Positions 6,712-17,373 of a stretch of DNA of 46,085 nt are shown here, piece by piece. Within the stretch, counting starts at the first letter, position 1; the number at the start of each line of letters is the position of its first letter. The position numbers and the translations under genes are program-made. The notes under the pieces were generated by a model. That model saw nothing but the letters and a program-made list of their open reading frames with translations, had not been told where the DNA came from and did not search any database. This DNA is from a virus: positions 1 to 46,085 of the IMG/VR virus record IMGVR_UViG_3300037852_000040, one strand, 5' to 3'.

Positions 6712-7509
6712 TTACAGGCCGAATTCGTAACTCAACCGCGTCCAATACTGCGTGCCGAGGTTGGCGCCCGCACTGAGTGTGAGCGGAGCGCCGTTTGTCG
6801 CGAAGGCGTTACCCATGGTGAAACCCTTGACCGGGAATGCAACGCCGGCAGAAGCATCGATCGCGCCGCCGTTCGGCTTGCCATCGGTGCCGAGCGTAGG
6901 CCAAATGAAGCCGCCAGTAATCATCGGGTAAGCGCCAACGGTCGTGCCGTTCGCGTTACCGAAGCTGCCACTGATTCCGGCTTCTTTGAGGCCAACGCCG
7001 ACGTATTGCCGTGGTGCTCCGACAGGAACGGTCGGGGGAATCGGCGTGAAGGTCGGAAAGTTCGTCACCGGCAACGTCGGGAGGGCCGCATAAATCTTTT
7101 GCAGCCATTCAAAGCCGATGTCGAATTCCTGCGTCGCGGCCCATCGACTTGCGATTGCTGCGCTGGCTGCGCTTGTCGTGGCAGTTGCCTGCACCGTATT
7201 GGTGCCAGTGATATTCGACCATTCGCCGGTCAATTTGCCTCTGCACCATCCGATAGCGCAGTGGCCGACATAACCGACTTCGCCGCCGACCGCGCCACCC
7301 GTCGCCGTGAGATTGCCGCTTGCGAGACTCGTGGCAAAGACATTGGTGCCGCTGACACTCGACTGCGCGACATCAGCCTCGGTGAGGATACCGACAAACC
7401 AGCTGGAACCGGCCGCGGTAGCTGCCGGTGCCTTCAATGGCAAGTCTGCCGCCAGAGCCGGTACTGCCAGCGCGGTAAGCGCCATGGTAAGCAGTAGCAA
7501 TTTGCGCAT
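6712..7509 (-). CDS. Outer-membrane beta-barrel-like protein with signal peptide
   Basis: 265 residues. Start chosen at the ATG preceded by AGGAGG with six-base spacing. The signal peptide MRKLLLLTMALTALAVPALA is followed by ADLPLKAP, the mature-end signature of Omp25/31-type outer-membrane proteins of Bradyrhizobium and relatives. The rest is Gly/Thr-rich with alternating strands and ends in an aromatic/Leu pattern (TRLSYEFGL), as in beta-barrels. A host-type surface protein inside a phage lysis region is unusual. It may alter the infected cell surface, for example to exclude superinfection, or be a captured host gene. The exact barrel family is uncertain. Confidence 0.65.
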   Translation of the reverse strand: MRKLLLLTMALTALAVPALAADLPLKAPAATAAGSSWFVGILTEADVAQSSVSGTNVFATSLASGNLTATGGAVGGEVGYVGHCAIGWCRGKLTGEWSNITGTNTVQATATTSAASAAIASRWAATQEFDIGFEWLQKIYAALPTLPVTNFPTFTPIPPTVPVGAPRQYVGVGLKEAGISGSFGNANGTTVGAYPMITGGFIWPTLGTDGKPNGGAIDASAGVAFPVKGFTMGNAFATNGAPLTLSAGANLGTQYWTRLSYEFGL

Positions 7510-7582
7510 GGAAACCTCCTGTTGAGTTACGTGGTCAACCATACGCTTTTAGTTGTGTCTTTGGTGCAACACAGTTTGGAAA

Positions 7583-7810
7583 TCAGCGACCGATCGCGCC
7601 TCCCGGCTGCGTGCCAGGGGAGTTTGCTGGAGCGCCAATGACCTTGCCGGTGCGATTGTTTACTACACTCCACACTGCGGCGCCCACCGCAACTATGGCG
7701 GCGGTAATGTCACCGACATCGCTCTGGGTAATCCATCCCTTTGCGACCGCATAGGCGAGAGCCGGCGGAATGATAGCACGCAGAATTCCAGTGATTTGAT
7801 CGTAGTTCAT
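7583..7810 (-). CDS. Holin
   Basis: 75 residues: MNYDQITGILRAIIPPALAY then AVAKGWITQSDVGDITAAIV and AVGAAVWSVVNN. Two hydrophobic segments separated by a short polar turn and a polar C-terminus match small phage holins from alpha- and gammaproteobacterial phages. These proteins pore the inner membrane to release endolysin. The endolysin gene is two genes upstream, which supports the assignment. Confidence 0.75.
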   Translation of the reverse strand: MNYDQITGILRAIIPPALAYAVAKGWITQSDVGDITAAIVAVGAAVWSVVNNRTGKVIGAPANSPGTQPGGAIGR

Positions 7811-7811
7811 G

Positions 7812-8051
7812 TCACTTCCCCTGATTGACTGGTTTGAAGTTTACGATGCCACCCCACCAAAAATGACAACACAGAAAGCCGGTCAAAAACCCGGCAATCC
7901 ATGGAAATGGCGGAAACGCGGCCGTGATGTTCCAGACAAAACGCGACAGCGTGGATGTTCCGTCATAGAGCGAATAGCCTTCCATCACCGAGAAGCTGAT
8001 GACGATCAGCAATAGCCACACCGCCCATTTGATGCTGCCTTTCATCATCAT
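7812..8051 (-). CDS. Two-helix membrane protein of the lysis cassette
   Basis: 79 residues with two transmembrane helices (WAVWLLLIVISFSVMEGYSL and FPWIAGFLTGFLCCHFWWG). The HFWWGGIVNFKPV end is a conserved feature of a family found next to endolysin and holin genes in rhizobial and related phages. It overlaps the endolysin stop by four bases. It may be a second holin or an antiholin; the sequence does not decide which. Confidence 0.65.
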   Translation of the reverse strand: MMMKGSIKWAVWLLLIVISFSVMEGYSLYDGTSTLSRFVWNITAAFPPFPWIAGFLTGFLCCHFWWGGIVNFKPVNQGK

Positions 8052-8629
8052 ACCGTCTCCCTCGTGAAGGTTACTGTCGGATCAAGTTTTGCAATCATCC
8101 ACAAAAGCGGCGCACAGCCAGGTTGCGGGTCCATGACGGTCGATGACCAGACATGATCGCGAATCCATTTGCCGGGTTGCTGAATGTTCGTGCAGCCCCA
8201 AATGTACGACGATGGATGGCCCCACGCTTCCGAGCCGACGCCATTGAACAGCAGCATATAGTAGAGCTGCTTCTCGAGCCGCCAATCGCTGATGCTGCCC
8301 CAGCCCTCGACATTGATAGCATCCACACCACCGTCAATGAAAGCATTTGGGCCAATGAAAGGACCGCGCCCCACGGGCACTTCCGTGGTTCTGAGCGTCA
8401 GCGTTTGGCCGTTGCCTAAATAGGTTTTGAAATTCGCATCGCTCTCGCGGCGATGAATGCAAGCGAGCATTTGCCATGGCACACGGGTCTTGGATTCGAG
8501 TACCTGATATGTGACTTTGTTGTTGATCGCAAACTGCGCCTCCTCCGTGAATGCCTGCACGCGGCCGGCATTGATGGTCATTGCGTCCCACCATTTCGCA
8601 TAGCGCGGCCAGATGTCGGAGTAGCGCAT
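8048..8629 (-). CDS. Endolysin, lysozyme-like
   Basis: 193 residues. It is predicted to cut peptidoglycan glycan chains at the end of infection. The block CIHRRESDANFKTYLGNGQT then TEVPVGRGPF is the signature of a phage lysozyme-like family, with Glu62 as the likely catalytic acid. There is no signal peptide, so release would depend on the adjacent holin. It shares one base with the end of the tail-fibre gene at 8629 and overlaps the next membrane gene. Confidence 0.8.
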   Translation of the reverse strand: MRYSDIWPRYAKWWDAMTINAGRVQAFTEEAQFAINNKVTYQVLESKTRVPWQMLACIHRRESDANFKTYLGNGQTLTLRTTEVPVGRGPFIGPNAFIDGGVDAINVEGWGSISDWRLEKQLYYMLLFNGVGSEAWGHPSSYIWGCTNIQQPGKWIRDHVWSSTVMDPQPGCAPLLWMIAKLDPTVTFTRETV

Positions 8630-11169
8630 TAGTTGATCCCATAAACGAGAATTGAGCCGGACGTGATATTGCCGCTGTCCATAAGAACCTGGAAGCCATC
8701 AACGACGCCTGCGGTGTTCCAGTAGCCCGACATTTGCCCGGTAAAAGGAGGCGCGGAGCCCGACACATAATTCGCAAATCCACCGATCATGCAAATTGCA
8801 TTGGCGGACGGATTAGTAATCGTGATCCAACCGCTCATACCGGGAGCCGAGTTGGCCAGTGAAAATCCATTTGCATCGAGCGGGTAACTTAATGGAATAT
8901 AGCCTGTCGGGCCGACAGAACTCCCGCTTGATGAATTGATCCAACCGCCAAAGCTGCTGAGATAACCGCTCGATTTGTAAGCACCGCCGGAATGGATTTG
9001 CAGTTCTAGGATTTTTTCATTCGTTGCCGGAACGATGGCCTGAAATACCAGCAGATAGGACGTGTAGGTATTGTTGATCGGGCAAGTGCCGGATGTCGGC
9101 GAGGCATTGTTGATCGATGTCGAATTGCTCGCGGTGATCGTGCATAGGTAGGTCATCGCGCCGGTGCCGTTGGCACTCGCCCACGTTCCATCACCGCGCC
9201 AGAAGGTTCCTGCGCTGGCGCTGGTGCCGGAATTGAGATTGCTGACCGGAAGATTGCCGGTGACGCCGGTGCTGAGCGGCAAGCCGGTGGCATTTGTCAA
9301 GACTGCCGCGGATGGCGTGCCAAGCGCCGGCGTCGTCAATGTCGGCGACCCGCTGAAAACAAGCGAACCCGATCCGGTTGTGCTTTCCGCCGCCGCTGCG
9401 CGGAAGATGCGCCATGCCGCGCCGTCGTAGCCGATGAGCAAATCGAGTGCGCCGCCGCCGCCGGTAACCGTCGTATTCGGCAGCTTGCACGCGCCATCCC
9501 CGCAATTCGCCGCGAGGCCGTCGATGATGTGGGAGATTTGGCCGGCGGTCGGGGAGGCGGGGAGGCCGGCGTAGGTGTGGGCGGTGATGATCGGATCAGT
9601 GATCGTCGGCGCTTGCTTGCCAACAAGAATGCCGGTGCCGCTTATACCTTCGCCGTCGCTGTCTTGATAGCCAAGAGAAAAATTACATCCGCCGCTTCCC
9701 GGAAATATGCTGGCGCACGCCGTGGCGTTCGGCAAATTAAGAAAGCCGGGGCCTTGACCGTTGAATTGCGAGCCGGTGCCTGTACCTGAAACGATCCATC
9801 CCGTGACATCAACGCTGGAATCAACCGCCTGTGCAAAGTTGCCCGACCAAGAGACCGAACTGCCGATTGTTGTAGTGCCGCCTGCCGCTAGATTGGCTCC
9901 GGCACTCAGGTTCCAATGATTGATGAAAGTAGTATTAGATAAAAGCGTTTCATTGGTGGCATTGACCGTAACGCCTTTGCCGGTTGCGGAAACATGGGAG
10001 CCTGAATTTCCCCAAGCGCCCCAGACGATTCCGCCATAATCGCAGATGGCTATCTGTCGGCATTGAATGCCTGGCCCGGCGCCATTGACAGCAGTGATCT
10101 CCAAATTGTTGACGCCGGCTTGGCCGCCGTCTTGGAGCAAAATACCCGTCGCGCCGCTTGGCACTTGGAGCACGACGTTCGACGGCGTGATAGAATTACC
10201 GTTGATCGAGAGAAGCTGGCCTGAGCTGCCGCCGCTATTTCCTTGATATGTGCACAGCGCGCCAGCAGTCGCGGTTGCGTAAGAACCACCCGACCCGTCG
10301 AGAAGCTGAATCGGTCCCGCCGCTCCTAAGAATGTCGCAATCTGTTTTACAAACGAACACGCCGTCGCCAGCGTGCAGGCATTCCCCGAACTGAGACAAT
10401 TGCCGCTGCCGGTTGCGCTCGGCGCGGCGTAGAGCGGGAGACCGCCGACGGGCGCAACTGCGCCCCACACCGCAACGTCTTTTAGGAGCGATCCGGTGGA
10501 GTTATTCCAAATTGCTACATCGCCGATTGTGGATGAGGACGGCCCGACGATATTGCCAGTCCCAGGCCCGGCAGGAAGGCATGTTGGCGTCAATCCATTC
10601 GCACCGAGATTAAGAAACGCCCCAGCACAAGCACTCGGCTGCGGCAGTGGTCCCATCGTGTTGCCGGGTTGCGAAAACAGCCCGCGCCCGGTCAGGTCGT
10701 TGGTCTTGTCCCAAAGCTCACGCTCGACCGTGGTGGTTTCGGTCATGCGCTGGTTGAGATCGCGCGCCGCAACGCCGCGGCCTTCAGTGAATTGCGTCAA
10801 CTGCCGCGGCCGTTCGGCGCCGACGATCTGCACTGTGCCGGTCTGGACCGCGTTGAACGTCAGCACCGCATTGGTGATCGGCCGCGGGATGGTCGACAGC
10901 GGGCCGGTGGTTGAAGACAGCGACCAGCCGAAATTTGGGTCGGTCGAGAGATAGCGGACGCCGTTCACCCAAACTTGCAGCCACGCATCGATGTCCGACC
11001 CACTGGCAAACAACGCCATATTCACAGCACAACTACAATTATTAGCGCTCAAACTATATGACGTTCGTCGCTCAGCATCAGGTAGCGCCGGCACAGCAGG
11101 AGGCGCCTGAGCAGCAGCAATACGCAGGCTCAACAACAGAAGTAAAATGATTGCCATTGCTCGGCGCAT
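8629..11169 (-). CDS. Tail fibre protein with N-terminal signal-like sequence
   Basis: 846 residues; start at the ATG with GGAG spaced eight bases upstream (a TTG four codons earlier is possible). The N-terminal virion-attachment part carries [20 protein letters not shown], typical of T7-like tail fibre N-termini. The middle is repetitive and Gly/Asn/Thr-rich, consistent with a beta-helix. The C-terminal part has the [20 protein letters not shown] and FWRGDGTW motifs common in fibres. Its job is receptor binding. Odd: it begins with a strong Sec-like signal ([20 protein letters not shown]), unexpected for a protein assembled in the cytoplasm. Confidence 0.85.
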   Translation of the reverse strand: MRRAMAIILLLLLSLRIAAAQAPPAVPALPDAERRTSYSLSANNCSCAVNMALFASGSDIDAWLQVWVNGVRYLSTDPNFGWSLSSTTGPLSTIPRPITNAVLTFNAVQTGTVQIVGAERPRQLTQFTEGRGVAARDLNQRMTETTTVERELWDKTNDLTGRGLFSQPGNTMGPLPQPSACAGAFLNLGANGLTPTCLPAGPGTGNIVGPSSSTIGDVAIWNNSTGSLLKDVAVWGAVAPVGGLPLYAAPSATGSGNCLSSGNACTLATACSFVKQIATFLGAAGPIQLLDGSGGSYATATAGALCTYQGNSGGSSGQLLSINGNSITPSNVVLQVPSGATGILLQDGGQAGVNNLEITAVNGAGPGIQCRQIAICDYGGIVWGAWGNSGSHVSATGKGVTVNATNETLLSNTTFINHWNLSAGANLAAGGTTTIGSSVSWSGNFAQAVDSSVDVTGWIVSGTGTGSQFNGQGPGFLNLPNATACASIFPGSGGCNFSLGYQDSDGEGISGTGILVGKQAPTITDPIITAHTYAGLPASPTAGQISHIIDGLAANCGDGACKLPNTTVTGGGGALDLLIGYDGAAWRIFRAAAAESTTGSGSLVFSGSPTLTTPALGTPSAAVLTNATGLPLSTGVTGNLPVSNLNSGTSASAGTFWRGDGTWASANGTGAMTYLCTITASNSTSINNASPTSGTCPINNTYTSYLLVFQAIVPATNEKILELQIHSGGAYKSSGYLSSFGGWINSSSGSSVGPTGYIPLSYPLDANGFSLANSAPGMSGWITITNPSANAICMIGGFANYVSGSAPPFTGQMSGYWNTAGVVDGFQVLMDSGNITSGSILVYGIN

Positions 11170-11170
11170 T

Positions 11171-11740
11171 TTACACTCCAAAGCTCAGTGCCCAAACCGG
11201 AGTCATGGGAGTTACGCGCGAGCGGCGGTTATTTGCTTGTTCTTTCGCTGTTGCCCAACGACAATTTTCGGGCGAATAATCGCCGTTGACATTAATGCGA
11301 TCAAGGCTGTGCTTGGAGGATGGCCTGCGACCCATATCATCGAGAAAGTTTTGATAATCTTGGCGCCATCGCACACAAATAGCGATGCCGCGTCCGCCAT
11401 ATCTCGAATAGCATTTATTGTTTCGATTATAACAGCGACTTCTCATGGCGGCCCATGCTTTATACTCAGGGGTAGCATCTGTTTCGCCATGAGTTCTTGA
11501 TCTATGACCGAGCGTTGCCAAGTTTTCTCGACTAAGGCACCCACAACTTCGGGTATTTCCAGTGCGCAGCAATGAACCAAAAACATCGGATTCGCCGCCG
11601 CAATCACATTTGCAGCGCCAGCGACCCTTTCGCTCATATCTCTGATAACTTGACGAACGGCCGATCACGACCAGGCGACCGAATCTGGCGCCTAGCTCGA
11701 TGTTGTATTTGCTGACCGTCCACGTTCGCTTTGGCCTCAT
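11171..11740 (-). CDS. Free-standing HNH/AP2-type endonuclease-like protein
   Basis: 189 residues from the ATG at 11740. The Cys-rich [13 protein letters not shown] and SCGCL form a zinc-ribbon region. Then comes [32 protein letters not shown] and [19 protein letters not shown], a domain common in stand-alone phage homing-type nucleases. It sits between the large internal virion gene and the tail-fibre gene, a typical spot for a selfish nuclease gene. Base composition is more AT-rich than the neighbours, suggesting recent acquisition. The nuclease activity is inferred; the domain pattern is clear. Confidence 0.7.
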   Translation of the reverse strand: MRPKRTWTVSKYNIELGARFGRLVVIGRSSSYQRYERKGRWRCKCDCGGESDVFGSLLRTGNTRSCGCLSRENLATLGHRSRTHGETDATPEYKAWAAMRSRCYNRNNKCYSRYGGRGIAICVRWRQDYQNFLDDMGRRPSSKHSLDRINVNGDYSPENCRWATAKEQANNRRSRVTPMTPVWALSFGV

Positions 11741-11833
11741 GCGGCGGAACGCTAGGCGCGGCTGCCCGCCACGGCAACGCACGGTCCCGTGCTATCTCCC
11801 GGTCCATAAGGCTGCGGCAGCGGCGCAGGCCCA

Positions 11834-14800
11834 TTATTGGGCCTGTAATTGGAGTGTCCTGGCGTCCTCAAGCCGCTGGCGCTGCTCCGGCGTGGCATAG
11901 ACGTAGAAATCCTTGAGTGTCCGGCCGCCAAGGCGGGTAGCCGGGTTGAGCGTGGTGCGCACGTAGAAATCCTGTAGCCCGCGGGGAATGCCCAGCGATT
12001 GCATCGCAGCGCGGGCGCCCATGACATCGCCACGTTGGATTTGCTTGCGGATGTCCGGCATGGCCGAATAGACGGCAAAATCGTGCTTCTCGCGGGCGGC
12101 GTAGAGCTCGCCGACAGCCGGGCCGCCCGGCGCGCCCTTGGAGAATGTCACACCGGCGATCGGCCCGAACGCCTGTAGAGCCGAAATCTTTGCATCGTTC
12201 TGGCCGGTCACGAGATCGGATAGCGCGCTCATCTGGCCTTCCGGGATTTGCGATTCGGCTAGGTGGGCGGCGATCAGGCCAATGTTCTTAAGATACTTCG
12301 CCGGCGTGTCAGCGTTCGGGTCATAGACCTTGCGGCCGAAGCCTTGGTCGTTGGCCATGATTTGCCACGCCGGTCGAACGACCGTGCCGAGCTTCTTGCG
12401 GATCATGTCGAGCGGGCCGGTCAGATAGCCGGAGAATTCCTCGCCGATCTTGCCGGTCGGCAGCCGCGCATAGATCGCCGTGCCATCCTTGGCCGTTCCG
12501 ATCTTGATGCGATTTTCCTTGCCCGGTTCGTTCGGCGCCGTCGACGACAGCGATTGCAGCAAATCGAACGGCTGCAATAGCGCCATCGGATGCTCACGCG
12601 CATTCTTGAGCATGTCGACGAAGCGATTGGCGTAACCGTGCATTTCATCGTCGAGAGAGTTGTCGCCGGCCAGTACGTTCATGCCGCTTTGCAACATCGA
12701 ATTGCCGACATACATCATGCCGATGTCGGTCAGGATCACGGCAATGGCGCGGCGCTTGGCGATGCTCTTGATATAGCCTGCCGTGTTCGGCTCCATGTTG
12801 CCGACATCGCGGCTGATCTGCGCCAGAACATCGCGCGGCAGTCCGGTCAGCGCATCTTTCATGGCACCGATATTGCCCAGCGTGAATGAGCGCGAGAAGA
12901 ACAGGAAATTGGCGATCTTGCGCGCGTTGTCCGACATAGCCTCTTGCGGCAGTGCGCCGGCATAGCGATTGGCCCAATGCGCTGCGGCGCGAGCGGCGGT
13001 CTGATTGTCGACGCCCTTGGCGGTGAGCTCGTCCTTGAAATTGGTATAAAGACCCATCTGCAAATCGCCGATGCGGTCCCAGAGCAGCGTATTGTGCCAG
13101 AAGTCGCCGGCCTTATCGACCGCCGCCTTGACGGACGCTTCCGCATCCTTGTCGAACAGGCCCGGCACGAAGCCGAGAACCTTGGCCGTCCAGGATCGGC
13201 CCGGTTGCAGGTTTGGTTCCTCCATGATCGAGGAAATATCCTGATTGAAGAACCGATGACCGATCGGCACGAGGCCGCTGTCGATGGCTTCGCGCATAAC
13301 CGACAGATTATTCTTGGCGCGATTGCCATCAAAATAGACCTTGAATGTCGCCACCTTGCCCGGCATCGCCGGCATGGCACGGCCCCATTCCACCGCATTG
13401 TGGATCAAAGGCGAGTTCATGATGAGGCTCATGGTCTTGCCCTTGATGTCCATCGCGCCGCGGTAAAGCGCGCCCGCGCGTTGGTTGAGGACGGCGCGCA
13501 ACGGCCCCTCGAAATCGCCGCGGACATAGATCGGTACTTGCTGGAATATCGTATTGCCGTCCGCGTCTTTGACCGCCGTGGTTTTGCCGTCGACCGTCTC
13601 GAATTTCGGCCGCCAAGTGCGGAACGCCGGATGATCGATGGTGAACCATTCTTTGTCTGGCTTAAAACCTTCGGCCACGGTTTCATCGCGGGTACGCTTG
13701 CCAGCCTCCTTGATACTGTTGATGAGCGTGCGACCGGCGATGGCGTCCTCGAGCTTTGCTGTAGCCAGCGGCAGCGTGCGGATGTCGCGCGCAATCGTCG
13801 CTTCTTGGCCGAGCGATGCCTTAGCCGCCGTTTCGGTTTCCTCGGCAGTGAGATACTTGCGCCGCTTCATCGCACCGGTCGTGACGCGCAGATTGGTGCC
13901 GAACGAATTGAGCGCCAGCGAGCCTTTACCCTCGGTCTCGCGCACGGCATTGATGACCATGCGCGGCGTATAGGCCGGCAAGCCTTCACCCTCCACCATG
14001 CCGAGATCGCGTGCGCGCAGCCACGCCGTCTGCGCGCGGTTCTGCAAACTCTCGACCGCCTGTCGCTCGGCCGGCTCCAATGTCACCAAGCCCTGATTTT
14101 CAAGCGCGAGCTGCATCTGCTCGGGCTTCTCGGCAAATTCCTGCCGCACTACGCTTTCCTCGTCGGCCGCCTCCCACATGCGCTGGCGCTGTTCGGGATT
14201 GAACCGTTTGGCAATGTCGTCGTCGATCCGCGACCATTCCCAGCGATTGCGCCGCATCGAATTGGCAAAATCCTTGGCGATGGCCATGCTGTCCTGCGTG
14301 CCGGTCGCCATCGGCGTTAGCAACATTTGCGTGTCGCGGCCGATGTCATAGAGCTTGTCGAGCGCGGCCTGCGCCGACGTGGCGAGACTGCCGGCTGGTG
14401 GTGCCGGCTGTACGGCAAGCGGCGGCATGTCTTTGGTTACTTCGGCGCCGACCGCGCGCAACGGCTGGCCATTCTCATCCGCCGGCGAGGTCAAATCCTG
14501 CTTGAGAAACGCATCGGATTGCGCGTCGGCTGCAGCTTCCGCCGGATGAATGCCGCGATCCTGCCAGAGCTGGCGCAGATTGGATTCGGCCACGGCCGGC
14601 GCGGTCGGCGCGACGGTCTGGGCCGCTACTTTGAAATCTGCATCGGCCGGCAGCGTGCCGACTTTCTGTGGTACTGCTTCGCCAGTTCGACTTAATTTCG
14701 CGCGGCTGAATTGGCCCATGCCGCCTTGGATAGACATGAAATTGCCGAAGTTGATGGCCTCGTTCTTGGCCTTTTCCTCATCGCCGCCGAGCTCGTTGAT

Positions 14801-15220
14801 GAGCGCGCCGAAACCGCCGGATGCACCATAGAGAACCGAGTTGACGCCGCGCATGGTCATGTCGATGGCGGCCGATGCCGGCGGGATCACGCCTTCGGCA
14901 AATATCCGCATCCGCGGCGGCAGGATGTTGTGGAATACGCCATGTTCCATGAGTTGCGTAATGTCGGGATTGGAAATGCCGAGTTGGCCTTCGCCGAATC
15001 CCTCCTTGGCGCTGTCCTTGGCCGCATTGAAGATATGCGACAGCGCGGCGCCGGAAGCCACGCGCGAGAGAAACGATTGCGGCACGTCCTGCCGGTCGGC
15101 AACCGGCTCGAACGATGACCACGGATCGGCAGCGGGCGCCGGAGACGCGGCAGTAGGACCGGCCGGTTGCGGGCTGAACGCACTCCACTGATCTACTGGC
15201 TGATCGGCAGGTTCGGCCAT
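11834..15220 (-). CDS. Large internal virion (ejection) protein
   Basis: 1128 residues. By position (after tail tube B and the transglycosylase protein) and size it corresponds to the largest core/ejection protein of T7-like phages, which forms the channel for DNA entry. A Pro/Ala-rich N-terminus repeats WSAF/WSSFEP, and the remainder is long and helical with few Cys. I see no catalytic motif. It overlaps the upstream gene by 28 bases. Sequence family is not certain; the role is inferred from gene order. Confidence 0.75.
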   Translation of the reverse strand: MAEPADQPVDQWSAFSPQPAGPTAASPAPAADPWSSFEPVADRQDVPQSFLSRVASGAALSHIFNAAKDSAKEGFGEGQLGISNPDITQLMEHGVFHNILPPRMRIFAEGVIPPASAAIDMTMRGVNSVLYGASGGFGALINELGGDEEKAKNEAINFGNFMSIQGGMGQFSRAKLSRTGEAVPQKVGTLPADADFKVAAQTVAPTAPAVAESNLRQLWQDRGIHPAEAAADAQSDAFLKQDLTSPADENGQPLRAVGAEVTKDMPPLAVQPAPPAGSLATSAQAALDKLYDIGRDTQMLLTPMATGTQDSMAIAKDFANSMRRNRWEWSRIDDDIAKRFNPEQRQRMWEAADEESVVRQEFAEKPEQMQLALENQGLVTLEPAERQAVESLQNRAQTAWLRARDLGMVEGEGLPAYTPRMVINAVRETEGKGSLALNSFGTNLRVTTGAMKRRKYLTAEETETAAKASLGQEATIARDIRTLPLATAKLEDAIAGRTLINSIKEAGKRTRDETVAEGFKPDKEWFTIDHPAFRTWRPKFETVDGKTTAVKDADGNTIFQQVPIYVRGDFEGPLRAVLNQRAGALYRGAMDIKGKTMSLIMNSPLIHNAVEWGRAMPAMPGKVATFKVYFDGNRAKNNLSVMREAIDSGLVPIGHRFFNQDISSIMEEPNLQPGRSWTAKVLGFVPGLFDKDAEASVKAAVDKAGDFWHNTLLWDRIGDLQMGLYTNFKDELTAKGVDNQTAARAAAHWANRYAGALPQEAMSDNARKIANFLFFSRSFTLGNIGAMKDALTGLPRDVLAQISRDVGNMEPNTAGYIKSIAKRRAIAVILTDIGMMYVGNSMLQSGMNVLAGDNSLDDEMHGYANRFVDMLKNAREHPMALLQPFDLLQSLSSTAPNEPGKENRIKIGTAKDGTAIYARLPTGKIGEEFSGYLTGPLDMIRKKLGTVVRPAWQIMANDQGFGRKVYDPNADTPAKYLKNIGLIAAHLAESQIPEGQMSALSDLVTGQNDAKISALQAFGPIAGVTFSKGAPGGPAVGELYAAREKHDFAVYSAMPDIRKQIQRGDVMGARAAMQSLGIPRGLQDFYVRTTLNPATRLGGRTLKDFYVYATPEQRQRLEDARTLQLQAQ

Positions 15221-17373
15221 GGCACCGTTCCAATGCGGCCATCCGGCAACCGGATGCGTGTGCCGGGTTGATAAGCTTTCATGGCCTGGTCCGGCGTCAT
15301 GTCGGCCGGGATTTGCACGTATCCCGCCGCCGTTCCCGGCACCGCCGTATCGTGTAATTTATCTCGCAGCGATTTGTTGTACTTGGCCATATTATCCGGT
15401 TTGCCAAAAAACATCGGCGAGCGCGGATCGTAAATCTCGCTGGGGTCTTTGCCGGCAGCGCGCAGCGCATCCTCTTGCCGCATCGCATCTTTTTCGGCGA
15501 GATAGAATTGCATTTGGCCGGTTGCCGATGGCACGCCGGTCAATTCGATGCTCGGATCGATGGACGTGGCGTAGCGCTTGAAAAACTCGCGGCGATTGTC
15601 GAGCAGCGTCTCGCCTTTCGGTGTCATCGTCTCGGTCAGTGTCTTTTCCAGGAATTGCTCGTCGACCCGGCGCAGTTTTGGTTGTGAGCCATCCGAAGGC
15701 GCGTAGGCATCGCGGATCGGTCCCATGTCGCTGATCTTGCGCGGGTCGCCTTCCGGCAGATGAATGCGATGAAACAGATCGGCGGTCGCTGCATCCGACA
15801 CATGCGCGGCCGGCTCGTCAGCACCTTCGCGATTGAGCCACGCCAGCATTCGCATCTTGGATTCCGGCGAGATATTCGGATTGGTCTTTATATCGTAATC
15901 GGTGATGGTCGGCTGTCCGCTGGCGCTGTCCTTGATGACCGCGTTTTCGAATGTGTTGTCCGTCGCCTTCTGTTGCTGGGTCGCGATATTGGTCGCGCGA
16001 GTTTGCGCTTCCTGATAATCCTTGATCGCTTTCACGCCGGCGTCGTAATTCATGATCCGCTGGCGCGGCGGCACCGATTGATCGTCACGCATTCTCTGCG
16101 CCACGGCCAAGGCTTGCGAGAGATTCTGACCGGGTGTCGGAGCGCCGAGATTTTGGATTTCAGCAACCGACGGCATGTTACCGCTGGCCCAATCCTGGAT
16201 TGAGCGGCCGGTGATCGACTTCACATAATTACGGGTTTCGGCCGGTAGAGCGTTGGGATTGCCACCGGACGCCATCCATGCCGCGACATGGCCTTCGCCC
16301 CAATTGTACGCCGCTAGCGCCAGCCCGGTATTGCCGCCGAACTTCTGTTCCAGATCGGCCATGTAATGTGCAGCACCTTCGATGGACGATGCCGGATCGC
16401 GCGGATTGACGCCGTAGCGCGCGGCTGTCTCGGGCATGAATTGCGCAATGCCGGTTGCACCTTTCGGGCTTTCCGCCGCTGGATTGAACCCGGATTCCTG
16501 ATTGAGCTGGCGCGCGAATAGGATCGGATTGAGCTTGTATTTCTGCGCTGCCGCGTCCGTCATGCCTTGGTATGGCGATTGGCCTTTGAGAACCTGATTG
16601 ACCTGATAGGTCGCACCGGCGGCGCTAATCTTCTCGTTCAATTCGCGCGTTTTCAGATCGGCGACTTCCGGTGCTTCCGCAAGCACCGGATTATTCACCC
16701 GTTCGTACATCAGTTGATGGATTTCAGCGGCGAGTGCCTTGGCCTGTGCCGTCCCCGCGCCACCGGTCGAGATCAGATCGGTCAAATCCTGCGTCTTGGA
16801 TTCGATGGCCGCCTGCGTGCCTTTGTCGAAACTTTCCCTGATCCGCGTCTGTTGTTCGTTGAGCAGCGCGCGATAAGTGAACGTGGTCGAGGAATCGATG
16901 GCGCGGCCGACTGCATTGGCAACTTCCGGCCCGGCAACATCGTTGTAATTCTGGACCGTTTTCTCCTTGTAGGCGTTTGCGGCCTGCTGATAACCGTTCG
17001 GGTCGTTCTGAAATTTCTGTCGCAGCGCAATATCGTCACGCTTGACTTGGCCCTCGCCTTCGGCAAGCGCCGAGACTTTTGCCGCTCGCGCGAACGCCAC
17101 GCCCGCCTGCCCTACAAACGGCTCGTATTGCATCTGCAGACTGCCGTCCGGTCCTCGTGTGACGGCTTGCGCGCCGGCGCGTTCGGCCAACGGGACGGCA
17201 ACCTGTTCCAAGCCCTCGCCAATCTTGTCAAGACCCCGGCCCAATTCCTGATATGGCTGCGCGACCTCGCCCGCGCTGATCCGCGAAACCGGCGCCTCGC
17301 TGGTCTCGACGGGCGCCACGCCAGGCTCGATCCCGGTCTGCGTCTGCTTAAGGAATGGCAGGACTTCGGCCAT
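15193..17373 (-). CDS. Internal virion protein with lytic transglycosylase domain
   Basis: 726 residues. An SLT-type transglycosylase domain spans about residues 265-395: LNPILFARQLNQESGFNP with catalytic Glu293, KGATGIAQFMPETAARYGV, and LAAYNWGEGHV at 354-364. It cuts peptidoglycan locally so the ejection apparatus can cross the envelope. Helical coiled regions flank it on both sides, as expected for a virion core protein. In T7 this domain sits in gp16; here it lies in the middle protein of the three. Confidence 0.9.
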   Translation of the reverse strand: MAEVLPFLKQTQTGIEPGVAPVETSEAPVSRISAGEVAQPYQELGRGLDKIGEGLEQVAVPLAERAGAQAVTRGPDGSLQMQYEPFVGQAGVAFARAAKVSALAEGEGQVKRDDIALRQKFQNDPNGYQQAANAYKEKTVQNYNDVAGPEVANAVGRAIDSSTTFTYRALLNEQQTRIRESFDKGTQAAIESKTQDLTDLISTGGAGTAQAKALAAEIHQLMYERVNNPVLAEAPEVADLKTRELNEKISAAGATYQVNQVLKGQSPYQGMTDAAAQKYKLNPILFARQLNQESGFNPAAESPKGATGIAQFMPETAARYGVNPRDPASSIEGAAHYMADLEQKFGGNTGLALAAYNWGEGHVAAWMASGGNPNALPAETRNYVKSITGRSIQDWASGNMPSVAEIQNLGAPTPGQNLSQALAVAQRMRDDQSVPPRQRIMNYDAGVKAIKDYQEAQTRATNIATQQQKATDNTFENAVIKDSASGQPTITDYDIKTNPNISPESKMRMLAWLNREGADEPAAHVSDAATADLFHRIHLPEGDPRKISDMGPIRDAYAPSDGSQPKLRRVDEQFLEKTLTETMTPKGETLLDNRREFFKRYATSIDPSIELTGVPSATGQMQFYLAEKDAMRQEDALRAAGKDPSEIYDPRSPMFFGKPDNMAKYNKSLRDKLHDTAVPGTAAGYVQIPADMTPDQAMKAYQPGTRIRLPDGRIGTVPWPNLPISQ

